From Alteromonas sp. CI.11.F.A3 (GTDB taxonomy: Bacteria; Pseudomonadota; Gammaproteobacteria; Enterobacterales; Alteromonadaceae): a stretch of 64,000 nt of DNA. Of this stretch, positions 19,075 through 31,948 are shown piece after piece (the first letter of the stretch is position 1; each line of letters opens with the position of its first letter). The stretch spans positions 3,782,001-3,846,000 of the forward strand of contig NZ_CP136708.1 of the NCBI RefSeq assembly GCF_032925565.1, read 5' to 3'. The position numbers and the translations under genes were made by a program. Under the pieces are notes generated by a model. It was not told where the DNA came from. It searched no databases and saw nothing but the letters and a program-made list of their open reading frames with translations.

Positions 19075-19864
19075 TGCCCACCTCCCCAGTATCCAATTTT
19101 AATGTTTGTAAGAAACTTTTATGCATTTGTCCGCCCGATAGCGCACTGAAAGCGGCAAGGGAATCGTTAAATACAGTCTCACCTTGATTAATCACCGTTA
19201 CGCGGTCGCAAAGCATTTGAACTTCATCTAAATGATGGGTCGAAAAAATAACCGGCGTTCCTTTGTCTTTAAGTCGTTGTATAAAGTCCATCACTGTAGA
19301 AGTAGCCATAATATCTAAACCAGTGGTGGGTTCATCAAGCACTACTAGGGAAGGTTCATGAATGACAGCACGGGCGATAGCTGTTTTTTGTTTCATACCC
19401 GAGGAGAAATTTTCTGCACGTCTATCTAAAAAGCTTTGCATATCGAGTAAATCAGCCATTTCTTCAATACGTGCAGAAATGGTTGATTTACCTAGCCCGT
19501 GCAATTCGCCAAAATAAGCAATATTTTCTCGCCCCGTCAGCCTGCCATACAAGCCGGTTGAACTAGATAGAAAGCCTATTTTCTTACGTGCAATAATTGG
19601 GTTGGCAAGTACATCTTCACCATCAATTATTACAGTACCGCCATCTGGTTTTAGTGCCGTTGAAAGCATGCGTAACGTGGTGGTTTTCCCTGCTCCGTTA
19701 GGCCCTAGTAAACCAAGCACTTCTCCTTGACCGCATGAAAACGAAACATCTTTCACTGATTGAAAGTAGCGTCCTTTTAACCGTGGATCCTTTTTTTCTT
19801 GCTCACTTAGCTTTTTGGGGTTTTCCACCTCGAAGCGTTTAGCAAGACTAGATATTTCAATCAT
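19058..19864 (-). CDS. ABC transporter ATPase, NatA-like
   Basis: A 268-residue ATP-binding subunit. Walker A GPNGAGKTT is at about residues 53-61, the signature is NFSSGMKQK near 152-160, Walker B is SLVVLDEPTTGLD and the switch His is in FSTHHLDE. An inserted stretch near the N-terminus (KLSEQEKKDPRLKGRYFQ) is typical of the NatA subgroup. It works with the NatB-like permease directly downstream. Confidence 0.9.
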   Translation of the reverse strand: MIEISSLAKRFEVENPKKLSEQEKKDPRLKGRYFQSVKDVSFSCGQGEVLGLLGPNGAGKTTTLRMLSTALKPDGGTVIIDGEDVLANPIIARKKIGFLSSSTGLYGRLTGRENIAYFGELHGLGKSTISARIEEMADLLDMQSFLDRRAENFSSGMKQKTAIARAVIHEPSLVVLDEPTTGLDIMATSTVMDFIQRLKDKGTPVIFSTHHLDEVQMLCDRVTVINQGETVFNDSLAAFSALSGGQMHKSFLQTLKLDTGEVGNVVNL

Positions 19865-20011
19865 TATCCCTTCCCTTTTTTTATTATTTAAATCGAATGC
19901 TTACCGTACTAGTCTTTGCCTTTCTATTTTTATTACAGCTTTACTGTTTTTTTATTTTAATTCAATGCAGAGTATGGAATTAAAATGTTAAGAAGTATGT
20001 TTTTCGAGCAC

Positions 20012-20040
20012 AAAAAAACCCACCATTTGGTGGGCTTTTA
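20012..20040 (-). terminator. recA terminator
   Basis: On the minus strand the stem GCCCACCA/TGGTGGG is followed by TTTTTTTGTG. It begins about 45 bp after the recA stop and isolates recA from the NatAB genes. Confidence 0.88.
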
Positions 20041-20085
20041 AAGAACACGATTCGCGACTATCTATTACAGATAGTACGTTGCGAG

Positions 20086-21126
20086 TTACTGCTGAGCATC
20101 ATCTTCTGCAGCAGGTGCTTCTTCTACTTTCACTGTTTTAGGTAAAAGTAGCTCAGCGCGAATTTGTTTTTCAATCTCATCGGCAATAGCTGGGTTTTCT
20201 TTCAAGAACTTCATTACGTTCGCTTTACCCTGACCAATACGGTCGCCTTTATAGCTGTACCAAGCACCAGCTTTATCAACCAATTTTTGCTTAACACCTA
20301 AGTCGATAAGCTCAGCTTCTTTACTGATACCTTCACCGTAGCGAATCATAAACTCAGCTTGCTTAAACGGTGGTGCTACTTTGTTCTTCACAACTTTAAC
20401 GCGAGTTTCGTTACCTACTACCTCGTCGCCTTCTTTAACTGCGCCAATACGACGGATATCTAAACGAACAGAAGAGTAGAACTTAAGTGCGTTACCACCC
20501 GTTGTTGTTTCTGGGCTACCGAACATCACACCAATTTTCATACGAATTTGGTTAATGAAGATACACAAAGTATTTGAACGCTTGATGTTACCAGTAAGTT
20601 TACGCAATGCTTGCGACATTAATCGCGCTTGTAAACCAACGTGTGAATCACCCATGTCGCCTTCAATTTCCGCTTTTGGTGTAAGGGCTGCAACCGAATC
20701 AACAATAACTACATCTACACCGCCAGAGCGAACCAGCATGTCACAAATTTCAAGCGCTTGTTCACCCGTATCAGGCTGAGAAACTAAAAGTTCATCAATG
20801 TTAACACCAAGTTTTGATGCATAAATTGGGTCTAACGCGTGCTCAGCATCTACGAAGGCACAAGTTTTACCTTTCTTCTGAGCTTCTGCAATTACCTGCA
20901 AGGTAAGTGTCGTTTTACCCGATGCTTCAGGCCCGTAAATTTCTACCACACGACCGCATGGCAAGCCGCCTATGCCCAAAGCGATATCAATGGTGAGTGA
21001 ACCTGTAGAGATAGCCTCAATGTCCATCGCTTGGTTGTCGCCTAAACGCATAATAGCGCCTTTACCGAACTGCTTTTCAATTTGCCCAAGTGCGGCACTT
21101 AAAGCTTTAGATCTATTACTGTCCAC
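20086..21126 (-). CDS. recA: Recombinase RecA
   Basis: A 346-residue RecA: homologous recombination and SOS co-protease acting on LexA. Walker [10 protein letters not shown] is at residues 65-73, the loop L2 region ([20 protein letters not shown]) is intact, and the acidic C-terminal tail ([12 protein letters not shown]) is present. The N-terminus [22 protein letters not shown] is canonical. It is followed by its own terminator; no recX is adjacent. It is controlled by the LexA-box promoter at 21285-21312, giving a leader of about 150 nt. Confidence 0.99.
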   Translation of the reverse strand: MDSNRSKALSAALGQIEKQFGKGAIMRLGDNQAMDIEAISTGSLTIDIALGIGGLPCGRVVEIYGPEASGKTTLTLQVIAEAQKKGKTCAFVDAEHALDPIYASKLGVNIDELLVSQPDTGEQALEICDMLVRSGGVDVVIVDSVAALTPKAEIEGDMGDSHVGLQARLMSQALRKLTGNIKRSNTLCIFINQIRMKIGVMFGSPETTTGGNALKFYSSVRLDIRRIGAVKEGDEVVGNETRVKVVKNKVAPPFKQAEFMIRYGEGISKEAELIDLGVKQKLVDKAGAWYSYKGDRIGQGKANVMKFLKENPAIADEIEKQIRAELLLPKTVKVEEAPAAEDDAQQ

Positions 21127-21284
21127 ATCAATATCCTCTAGGATTAGCGGTTAAATTCTTTAGTTGGTGATGTCTTTGTTGAAGCGGCCTTTGCAACCTT
21201 TACTAACAGCATCATTCATCAATACAGCTAGCATTTATTGCATCAACATTTACTTAACGACACCTTACCAAGTGTTGCATGCAT

Positions 21285-21312
21285 TCTATACTGTACAAGC
21301 ATACAGTTTCAA
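21285..21312 (-). promoter_or_regulatory. recA promoter with embedded LexA (SOS) box
   Basis: On the minus strand TTGAAA (-35, 21312-21307) and TATAGA (-10, 21290-21285) are separated by exactly 16 bases, and the spacer is the SOS box CTGTATGCTTGTACAG (CTG-N10-CAG). This is the same arrangement as the E. coli recA promoter, so LexA would cover the promoter fully. Confidence 0.93.
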
Positions 21313-21376
21313 CCGGAGTTTTCATTTTATTTTGCTTATTAGGTTCTTATTAGCTGCTTCTTGAATAATCATCTAA

Positions 21377-21865
21377 TCAATCAGCTAACATTGCCAGTAG
21401 GTGAGTAATTGCAAATTCTATTGCAAGCAGGCGAACAGTCTCTCGGTCTCCAGCAAAAACCTGCTTAATGGCTTCAGTCTTTTCGCCGCAGATAAACCCA
21501 AACCAAACCGTACCCACCGGTTTTTCTTCGCTGCCACCACCTGGGCCTGCAATACCGCTTACGGTTACCACGACATTCGCGCCGCTTTTGTGCTTAACAC
21601 CCGCCGCCATCGCTTCTACGGTCTGCACCGACACCGCACCATGCGCATTTAAGGTTTCAGGCTTTACGGCTAATTCACGCATTTTAGCGTCGTTTGAATA
21701 CGTCACCCAACTTTGATTAAACCAGTCCGAACTGCCAGCAATACTGGTAAACGCGAACGCAATTCCTCCCCCTGTGCAAGATTCTGCGCTTGAAACCGTC
21801 CAGCCTTTACGGCGAAGGGCATTACCTAACGCAGTCACCATCTCTGTTGTATTGTCAGATACCAT
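21377..21865 (-). CDS. pncC: Nicotinamide-nucleotide amidase PncC (CinA C-terminal domain)
   Basis: A 162-residue CinA C-terminal-domain protein. Motifs SSAESCTGGGIAFAFTSIAGSSDWF (here split: SAESCTGGG, IAGSSDWFNQS) and VSGIAGPGGGSEEKPVGTVWFG are diagnostic. It deamidates NMN to nicotinate mononucleotide in pyridine nucleotide recycling. The stand-alone form (without the N-terminal molybdopterin-like domain) is usual in Gammaproteobacteria and typically precedes recA as here. Its stop is only about 65 bp from the recA promoter. Confidence 0.95.
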   Translation of the reverse strand: MVSDNTTEMVTALGNALRRKGWTVSSAESCTGGGIAFAFTSIAGSSDWFNQSWVTYSNDAKMRELAVKPETLNAHGAVSVQTVEAMAAGVKHKSGANVVVTVSGIAGPGGGSEEKPVGTVWFGFICGEKTEAIKQVFAGDRETVRLLAIEFAITHLLAMLAD

Positions 21866-22139
21866 GAATGTCCTTTTATCGCTATGGGCGCTGTTATCAG
21901 CTTTGGCCGAAAGGCGTTAAACTGTGCTGATGTGCTTACAGGTGTGAGCTATCAATCTATTAATGAAATTAGGAAATGGTTGAAAATTCCGTACTCATAT
22001 CAATAATACACAGCAAACGTGAAAAGCGATTATTTTAGCATCCCTGCTCTTTTAATCACTCTTCTGTTAATAATTCTTCTGTTAATATAACAAATTGAGT
22101 TATCGCAAGTATCAGCAATAAAAAAGCACGAGGCATTTT

Positions 22140-24785
22140 TTGGAATCACACACTCCTATGATGCGCCAGTATTTAACGATAAAGGCGCAGCACCCTAACA
22201 TTCTTATGTTTTACCGTATGGGCGACTTTTACGAGTTGTTTTTCGATGATGCCAAGAAAGCCGCAGAACTGCTTGATATATCGTTAACCGCACGGGGTAA
22301 ATCCGGTGGCGATCCTATCCCCATGGCTGGTGTTCCTTACCACGCGGTGGAAGGCTATTTAGCACGCTTAGTTAAACTGGGTGAGTCGGTAGCCATTTGC
22401 GAACAAGTAGGCGACCCTGCTACCAGTAAAGGCCCAGTTGAACGTCAGGTTCAGCGCATCGTTACCCCTGGTACGGTTACCGATGAAGCCTTATTAGAGG
22501 AACGCCGCGATAATGTACTAGCCGCAGTATGCGGCCACAGTATGCATTATGGCGTGGCTACATTAGATGTGACCAGTGGCCGTTTTGTAGTGGTTGAGTG
22601 CGACACCGACGATGCTTTACTAGGTGAACTTCAACGAATTAACCCTGCTGAATTACTTTATCCTGAAGGGTTTGAAAGCTTACCCTTGATTGAACAGCGT
22701 AAAGGCTTGCGCCGTCGTCCCGAGTGGGAATTCGATATCGATACCGCCACCGAACAATTAACCGCTCAGTTTCAAACCAAAGAGCTGGCAGGGTTTGGGG
22801 TATCAGATTTAACCAAAGGCATTGGCGCCGCGGGTTGTGTACTTCAATATGTGAAAGATACCCAGCGTACCGCGCTGCCTCATATTCGCCGTATTCAAAA
22901 AGAACAACAAGACAGCCGTGTACAGCTAGATGCTGCAACCCGCAGAAACTTAGAACTTACCCACAATTTAGCCGGCGGTATTGAAAACACTCTATTTAGC
23001 GTAATGGATACTACCACTACCGCTATGGGTAGCCGGTTGCTTCAGCGCTATATTCATTCTCCTATCACCGACCAGCACGAATTACATAACCGACAAGATG
23101 CTATAGAAGCACTAATCGACAATGAGCCAGATGCTATTCGCTGCCATTTAAAAACCATTGGTGATATTGAACGCATAATGGCACGGTTGGCATTACGTTC
23201 AGCAAGACCTAGGGATTTCGCTAGGCTCAAAAACGCGCTAAATACCCTGCCCGACCTTCAAGAAGCGCTTGGGGAGTATAACGTTGCACAGCTTAATGAA
23301 TTAAAGCTGGCCATCAGTACCTACCCAGAGCTACAAACCTTATTAAATAATGCAATTATCGACAACCCGCCTGTGGTTATTCGCGATGGCGGTGTTATTG
23401 CTGAAGGCTTTAATAGCGAATTAGATGAACTTCGAAAACTGTCTCAAGGTGCTACCGATTACCTTGACGCCATGGAGCAACGTGAACGTGAACGCACGGG
23501 TATTTCAACCCTAAAAGTAGGCTACAACCGAGTTCATGGTTTCTTTATCGAGATTAGCCGCGCTAATAGCGACAAAGCACCCGCCGAATATATTCGCAGG
23601 CAAACCCTTAAAAATACTGAACGCTTTATTACTCCAGAGCTTAAAGAACACGAAGATAAAGTACTTACTAGCCAAGGCCGTGCTCTTGCCCTTGAAAAAC
23701 AGCTTTATGAAGCACTTTTTGATGAAGTTGCGCCACGCTTAAATGCGCTAATTGAAACCGCGGCGGCGCTGGCTAAACTCGATGTACTATGCTGTTTTGC
23801 TGAGCGCGCGTTAAGTCTTGATTGGCATCGCCCTACGTTAAGTATGGAAAGTGCGCTGACCTACGAAGAAGGCCGCCATCCTGTGGTGGAACAGGTTATG
23901 AAAGACCCTTTCATTGCCAATCCATTAACGCTTAACGATAGCCAGCGCATGCTTATTATTACTGGCCCTAACATGGGTGGTAAATCAACATATATGCGCC
24001 AAACCGCCTTGATTGCGCTGTTAGCCTATATTGGCAGCTATGTACCTGCACAAAACGCCCATATTGGTAAAATCGACAGGATCTTTACCCGTATTGGGGC
24101 ATCTGACGATTTAGCCTCTGGTCGCTCAACCTTTATGGTAGAGATGACAGAAACGGCCAACATTCTGCACAACGCCACCAAACATTCGTTAGTCTTAATG
24201 GATGAGATTGGTCGCGGCACTAGTACATATGATGGTTTGTCATTGGCGTGGGCGTGCGCCAGCTACCTTGCTCAAAAGCTGAATGCTTACACCCTATTTG
24301 CAACCCATTATTTTGAGCTTACCGAGTTACCTGATACTGAAAAGAGCGTGGTTAATGTGCACTTAGATGCAGTTGAGCACGACGATACCATCCGGTTTAT
24401 GCATAGTGTTCAAAATGGCGCGGCCAGTAAGAGCTTCGGTTTACAGGTTGCCCAGCTTGCGGGTGTGCCTAAACCTGTCATTAAAGCAGCGCAGCAAAAG
24501 CTCGCTATTTTGGAAAACGCGCATCTTATTTCTGAAACTGAATCCGGTGCTGATAATACAACTGATACATCATCTGTCACTGCGGACAAAAATGGTAAGC
24601 AACACGCTAAAGCAACCAGTAAAAAGTCAAGTTCAAAGGCGTCTACACCTGCTCAGTCTCAGTTGTTATTCCCAGATAAACCGCATCCGGTTGTTGAAGC
24701 GTTAGAAAATTTATCACCAGATGAACTTTCACCACGCCAAGCGCTAGACCTCATTTACACGCTAAAGCGTTTAAGTCAGTCCTAA
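22140..24785 (+). CDS. mutS: DNA mismatch repair protein MutS
   Basis: An 881-residue mismatch sensor. The mismatch-contacting motif FYELF is near residue 30, the ABC-type Walker [10 protein letters not shown] and the [13 protein letters not shown] motif lie in the C-terminal third, and the FATHYFEL switch region follows. The start is TTG at 22140: a stop codon lies 21 bases upstream in frame, no ATG precedes the conserved HTPMMRQYL, and GAGG sits 6 bases upstream. A low-complexity Ser/Thr/Lys linker (about 795-835) precedes the C-terminal tetramerisation tail. It diverges from pncC-recA, as in many Gammaproteobacteria. Confidence 0.98.
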   Translation: MESHTPMMRQYLTIKAQHPNILMFYRMGDFYELFFDDAKKAAELLDISLTARGKSGGDPIPMAGVPYHAVEGYLARLVKLGESVAICEQVGDPATSKGPVERQVQRIVTPGTVTDEALLEERRDNVLAAVCGHSMHYGVATLDVTSGRFVVVECDTDDALLGELQRINPAELLYPEGFESLPLIEQRKGLRRRPEWEFDIDTATEQLTAQFQTKELAGFGVSDLTKGIGAAGCVLQYVKDTQRTALPHIRRIQKEQQDSRVQLDAATRRNLELTHNLAGGIENTLFSVMDTTTTAMGSRLLQRYIHSPITDQHELHNRQDAIEALIDNEPDAIRCHLKTIGDIERIMARLALRSARPRDFARLKNALNTLPDLQEALGEYNVAQLNELKLAISTYPELQTLLNNAIIDNPPVVIRDGGVIAEGFNSELDELRKLSQGATDYLDAMEQRERERTGISTLKVGYNRVHGFFIEISRANSDKAPAEYIRRQTLKNTERFITPELKEHEDKVLTSQGRALALEKQLYEALFDEVAPRLNALIETAAALAKLDVLCCFAERALSLDWHRPTLSMESALTYEEGRHPVVEQVMKDPFIANPLTLNDSQRMLIITGPNMGGKSTYMRQTALIALLAYIGSYVPAQNAHIGKIDRIFTRIGASDDLASGRSTFMVEMTETANILHNATKHSLVLMDEIGRGTSTYDGLSLAWACASYLAQKLNAYTLFATHYFELTELPDTEKSVVNVHLDAVEHDDTIRFMHSVQNGAASKSFGLQVAQLAGVPKPVIKAAQQKLAILENAHLISETESGADNTTDTSSVTADKNGKQHAKATSKKSSSKASTPAQSQLLFPDKPHPVVEALENLSPDELSPRQALDLIYTLKRLSQS

Positions 24786-24851
24786 AAAGAAGCGCTTGCG
24801 TCAAAAGCAGTGCTCAAATAGGTAAAAGAAGCGATTGTGTGGGCAAACAGA

Positions 24852-24880
24852 TTGTCTGCTCACACTAACTTGCGTATACT
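24852..24880 (+). promoter_or_regulatory. Candidate sigma-70 promoter for pyrG
   Basis: TTGTCT, a 17-base spacer and TATACT, about 85 bases upstream of the pyrG start. The -35 lies within a hairpin-forming CAGA-TTG-TCTG sequence. Confidence 0.65.
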
Positions 24881-24885
24881 ATTAA

Positions 24886-26595
<1,710 letters not shown>

Positions 26596-26645
26596 TTTCT
26601 AATAAGGGAACACTTTCTCCCGTTGTGTTCCCAAACAATTGTTAA

Positions 26646-27947
<1,302 letters not shown>

Positions 27948-27957
27948 CCTATTCACA

Positions 27958-28035
27958 GTGCACTTGAGACAAGAGTGCACTTGAGACAAGAGTGCACTTG
28001 AGACAAGAGTGCACTTGAGACAAGAGTGCACTTGA
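27958..28035. repeat. 17-bp tandem repeat after eno (about 4.6 copies)
   Basis: Unit GTGCACTTGAGACAAGA occurs at 27958, 27975, 27992 and 28009, with a partial fifth copy from 28026; the copies are identical. The array starts 10 bp after the eno stop and ends before the eno terminator, so it is transcribed as 3' UTR. There are no spacers, so it is not CRISPR. Confidence 0.97.
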
Positions 28036-28070
28036 TATAAAAGCGTACTAGTTACTTACCTAATTAAAAG

Positions 28071-28117
28071 CTGCGTAAAGACCCATAATTTTGGGTAACC
28101 TTTACGCAGTTTTTTTG
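28071..28117 (+). terminator. eno terminator
   Basis: Stem CTGCGTAAAG (28071-28080) with CTTTACGCAG (28100-28109), an inner ACCCA/TGGGT hairpin and a run of eight T. Confidence 0.92.
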
Positions 28118-28254
28118 TGTCTGTTTGAAGCCCTTTCCTCACGCCTCTTAAATAGCCCACTTCCCTAGCCTCCTTCAACAGCGCCCTTTCAATAACACCC
28201 CTTTCATAAAGATGACAATGATTAAGGACTAGCGAGCTTAATTTAAGACAAAAA

Positions 28255-28284
28255 AATACCCCAGCTCGTGCTGGGGTATTTTAT
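28255..28284 (-). terminator. Terminator of the TonB-dependent receptor gene
   Basis: Stem AATACCCCAGC/GCTGGGGTATT with a 4-nt loop; on the minus strand it is followed by TTTTTTTGTC, about 35 bp past the receptor stop. Confidence 0.9.
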
Positions 28285-28314
28285 TTTAGTGTTGTTAGTG
28301 AAGCTACACGCTAA

Positions 28315-31272
28315 TTAGAAGCGGTAGTTAGCACCTAAAGTCACTCGGCGGTCGGTAAGACCTTGGAAGCACAATAACGCACCTTCATTGATACAAGACT
28401 GTTCAACTTCTGATTCAGTAATGTTTACCGCCTCAATACCTATGTTGAAGTCTTCATTAACGTCGTAGTTGATGCTTGCATTAAGCTGGCCACGATCTTC
28501 TTGAACCACTGGGAAGCCCCATGGGAAGCTTGATGTGCTACCGAAGTCATCCGAACGATACGCTTCACGCCATGTGTAACGCATGCGCGCTGATAAACCA
28601 AACTTCTCATAGTACAAAGTGAAGTTGTACGCGTTTTCAGATAAGTTCAATAGGCCTTGAACTGCTGACACTTCAATATCATCGATACCTGTAGAGGCTG
28701 CAAAGACATTTGCCGCACGACTTGTTGCTGTATTTTCAGAATCACCACCATCGAACTCTTGAATAGTGTAGTTAGCAAGTACACCGAAACCTGAAGCCCA
28801 ACCTAACTCTTTCTCAAAGCTTGAAAGGTCATATTGAACCGCAATTTCGATACCTTTCTGCGTGGTTTCGCCAGCGTCGTTAATCTTAGTTTCTGTGCCT
28901 ACACAAATACCTGTGCCTAGTTCAGGTCCAAAAACGTTGATATCAGCAATGGGGTTAAACACACCGCCACCTTCACAAGGCGCAGTAAGGTCACGATAGC
29001 CAGTTACTGGATCTTCAAATGGGCTCACGATTTGGTCTACGTGCAGTGCTTTACGTGTTTTGTGGAATATACCAACACTCACCACACTTGCTTCAGCAAA
29101 ATACCATTCAGCCGCTAAGTCAAAAGATGTTACTTCTTCAGGCTCTAAACCAGGATTACCAATGGCTACATTTGGGTTAGGGCTGGTACTGAATGTTACT
29201 GACGTAGATAAGTCGTCAAAGTTAGGGCGACGAATATCTTTACCTGCACCAAAGCGAAGGACAACATCGTCAGCCACATCAGCAACAATATTTAAGCGAG
29301 GTAGAATGAAATCGTAATCACCGGTATTAGTTACTTGCGATACCAATTCGTTTCCATCACCGTCTACAGTAATTGAGTTACCCACAGAGGTTACGTCTGT
29401 TTGCAAATAACGTAGGCCGAAATTACCGCGGAACATTTCATATTCAAAGTTCGCTTGCGCATAAAGAGCATGTGTTTCTTCTTCAATATCGAAGAAACCA
29501 GACGAGCTAGATGTTGGGGCATTCAGGGTGGCTGTAGAACCATGCGCTTCCATGGCTTGTTGTAATGAAGCTAATACGCCATCTGGATCTGAAGCCACTA
29601 ATTCAGGGTTAATGATTAAGAAATCTCGAACGTAAAGTTCGCGACCATCTGCATCGTTAAAGTTGTTCGGACCGGCTACCAGTAATTCAGAGAATAAATC
29701 ACCTCGAGGGCTGTCTTCCATACTTCTTAAGCCAACACTGGTGTTAACATCGTCACGTGTACTGGTTGATTTATTGTAGCGGTAACCAAAGTCAACTGAC
29801 GTAATCATCGAGTCTACGTAGTATGAAAAGTCAAAACGAATCGCATCTTCTGAGTTTTCAGTGGTATCTCTACCAATATTCACATCACGTAAAACAACGT
29901 TTGAAGGGTCTAAAAGCTGTTCTACTGTTGGCGCATATTCTGCCCCAGATGCAATACCGAACGCTAATGAGCCGCCAGATAAATCATATTCAAACGGAAC
30001 ACTGTTATCGTTACCACCACCAGCATCTAATGGTGCATTAGGGTTGATGAAGTTAAGCGTAGTATTAAAGCTAGGTGTGGTGGTATCTGAAGATGAAGAT
30101 GCAACTTCAGCACTTACAAACCATTTCTCGCCTTGCCATTCACCACCTAATCTAAAGATTTGGCTTTCTGTAATACGAGAGTTTGTATCAGTCGACAAAC
30201 GAAGGTTAGGATCGTCGTCATCGTTATCAAGATTCACTGGAATAACACCGCGAAGCGCAGCCTGCATTGAACCTAAATCAGTACCGCCTAATGAACCGAA
30301 GTTAATCGTTTCAAATGCATCAGGTACTGAAATATCGTTAAGTGCACTTACGCCTGAAGCCTGAACACGTGAGCTTTCTTGCAAACGTTCTTGGTCGTTA
30401 ATAATAGCGTCGAAGAAAAACTTAGTGTTGTCGTTTGGCTGCCATTCAAAGGTACCTACGAAGTTTTTCGTTTCATATTCATAGTTGTCGTAATCTTGTA
30501 CGAAAAACTGAATGGGAAGGAAGTCGAATGACTGGGCACTTGCTACGCCGCTGTCAGAGGCAATTATGTTATCTCGGTCAGCACGTGGTCTAAATGCAGA
30601 TACATCTTGTTCTGAATAACTACCACTCACTACAACACCAAATTTACCGTGGTCGTTTTCCCAGTTATCACCATACGTCGCTGAAAGACGAGGCTGGAAA
30701 CCGCTGTCTGTAGACAAGCTACTGTTTTCACCTTGAACGCGAATCGACGTTAATCGTTCAGTCAATTGAAGAGGACGAATTGTCTTAAGGTTGATGGTAC
30801 CACCAACGGAACCTTCAATTGTTTTCGCATCTGGTGACTTGGTAACTTCTAAGCCAGCAATGATTGCTGCTGACACATCTTCAAAATCGATACCGCTTCG
30901 GCCTGCGCCTGAGCCTACCGTTGAAACGCCGTTTATCTCTGTACGGTTGGCATCGGTACCACGGATTTGCACTCCCGTACCAACACCTGCTTCACGAGTA
31001 ATTTGTATACCCGTGATGTTTTCTAACACTTCCGCCAAGTTTTGGTCAGGCAATTTACCAATGTCTTCAGCTTCAATGACTTCTACTAAATTGTTTGTAA
31101 AACGTTTTTCATTTAGAGCACTGGCTAACGAGGCGCGAATACCAGAAACCTGAATAACTTCTACGTCTTTTTCGGCTTCTTGTTGAGCTTCTTGAGCAAG
31201 GGTAGAAGTGGCAAAACTCAACGATGTTGCAGACAACATCGCTAATGTGATTTTAGATAATTTGTGTCCCAT
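28315..31272 (-). CDS. TonB-dependent outer-membrane receptor (carbohydrate-type, TonB-Xanth-Caul group)
   Basis: A 985-residue receptor. A signal peptide (about 1-26, ending STLAQA-like) precedes a TonB-box-like stretch (DVEVIQVSGIRASL), then the plug with LPDQNLAEVLENITGIQI and QIRGTDANRTEINGV, and a long beta-barrel ending in the aromatic residue F (VTLGANYRF). AGAGGA lies 8 bases before the ATG. The plug motifs and size fit the Xanthomonas/Caulobacter-type group, many of which import oligosaccharides. No polysaccharide-degradation genes flank it, so the substrate is open. It is monocistronic with its own terminator. Confidence 0.93.
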   Translation of the reverse strand: MGHKLSKITLAMLSATSLSFATSTLAQEAQQEAEKDVEVIQVSGIRASLASALNEKRFTNNLVEVIEAEDIGKLPDQNLAEVLENITGIQITREAGVGTGVQIRGTDANRTEINGVSTVGSGAGRSGIDFEDVSAAIIAGLEVTKSPDAKTIEGSVGGTINLKTIRPLQLTERLTSIRVQGENSSLSTDSGFQPRLSATYGDNWENDHGKFGVVVSGSYSEQDVSAFRPRADRDNIIASDSGVASAQSFDFLPIQFFVQDYDNYEYETKNFVGTFEWQPNDNTKFFFDAIINDQERLQESSRVQASGVSALNDISVPDAFETINFGSLGGTDLGSMQAALRGVIPVNLDNDDDDPNLRLSTDTNSRITESQIFRLGGEWQGEKWFVSAEVASSSSDTTTPSFNTTLNFINPNAPLDAGGGNDNSVPFEYDLSGGSLAFGIASGAEYAPTVEQLLDPSNVVLRDVNIGRDTTENSEDAIRFDFSYYVDSMITSVDFGYRYNKSTSTRDDVNTSVGLRSMEDSPRGDLFSELLVAGPNNFNDADGRELYVRDFLIINPELVASDPDGVLASLQQAMEAHGSTATLNAPTSSSSGFFDIEEETHALYAQANFEYEMFRGNFGLRYLQTDVTSVGNSITVDGDGNELVSQVTNTGDYDFILPRLNIVADVADDVVLRFGAGKDIRRPNFDDLSTSVTFSTSPNPNVAIGNPGLEPEEVTSFDLAAEWYFAEASVVSVGIFHKTRKALHVDQIVSPFEDPVTGYRDLTAPCEGGGVFNPIADINVFGPELGTGICVGTETKINDAGETTQKGIEIAVQYDLSSFEKELGWASGFGVLANYTIQEFDGGDSENTATSRAANVFAASTGIDDIEVSAVQGLLNLSENAYNFTLYYEKFGLSARMRYTWREAYRSDDFGSTSSFPWGFPVVQEDRGQLNASINYDVNEDFNIGIEAVNITESEVEQSCINEGALLCFQGLTDRRVTLGANYRF

Positions 31273-31948
31273 GTGTGTTTCCTCTTGCAGCGTTTTGAAC
31301 CGAGCCTTCAGGCTTTCAAAACAGCGTTGCTAAGTTATGTGTGGTTACATCCTGCACTATTAAAGATACACTTCATTTACAAGATGATTACAAAGCTAGA
31401 CGAAAAACATACAATGGTCAACCTTTGATCACTTAAAAACTCAGAATTATTAACACCAATTGTAATGCCAATTAACAACACCATAACTAACCAATAAAAA
31501 CACCCACTCCGAAAACCATACACTACCGTTTAATTATCATTGACTTAGCCATTATTGACTGCGTTTTTTAGTTATTTTTTTAAGAGGAAAATATGAGATA
31601 TATTAAATAATTATTCTTTAGTATTGTTTCGTCAAATGAAGGCTTATTCAAAAGTGGTAATACTAATTGCTTATATAAATATATTCATTGCCACTAGATT
31701 GGTAATGTAAAATGTTAATGGCCATTACTCAGTCAGCTAGCTAAATACATTTTTGAGTTAGCTTACATTCATCACATTAAGGCCACTTAACACGTTCAAG
31801 ACTGTGAACTGCGTGATGCTCTTTATGCTGTTGTACCGCCAACGTAGATGTTTCTATTTATTGGTAGGTCGCATTGGGTTTCTGGATACCTAGCATAAAT
31901 CCTGCTAACGTAGGTTTATTGCGTCTTTTTTATTGTCTTACCAGTATT
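31273..31948. other. Long AT-rich intergenic region upstream of the TonB receptor
   Basis: About 675 bases without a convincing gene, between divergently transcribed genes. The part next to the receptor (31273-31700) is very AT-rich and should carry the receptor's promoter; I see no clear Fur box. A five-codon ORF with a good ribosome site (AAGAGGAAAAT before ATG at 31592 region) is present but too short to claim. The frame of the downstream gene is open from a TTG at 31874. Confidence 0.5.

Noticed and set aside
27958..28035. CRISPR array
   Set aside because: Direct tandem units without spacers and no cas genes; the same holds for the other arrays.
29861..31153. Plus-strand open frames inside the TonB receptor gene
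   Set aside because: Shadow frames of the receptor; no ribosome sites and no independent motifs.
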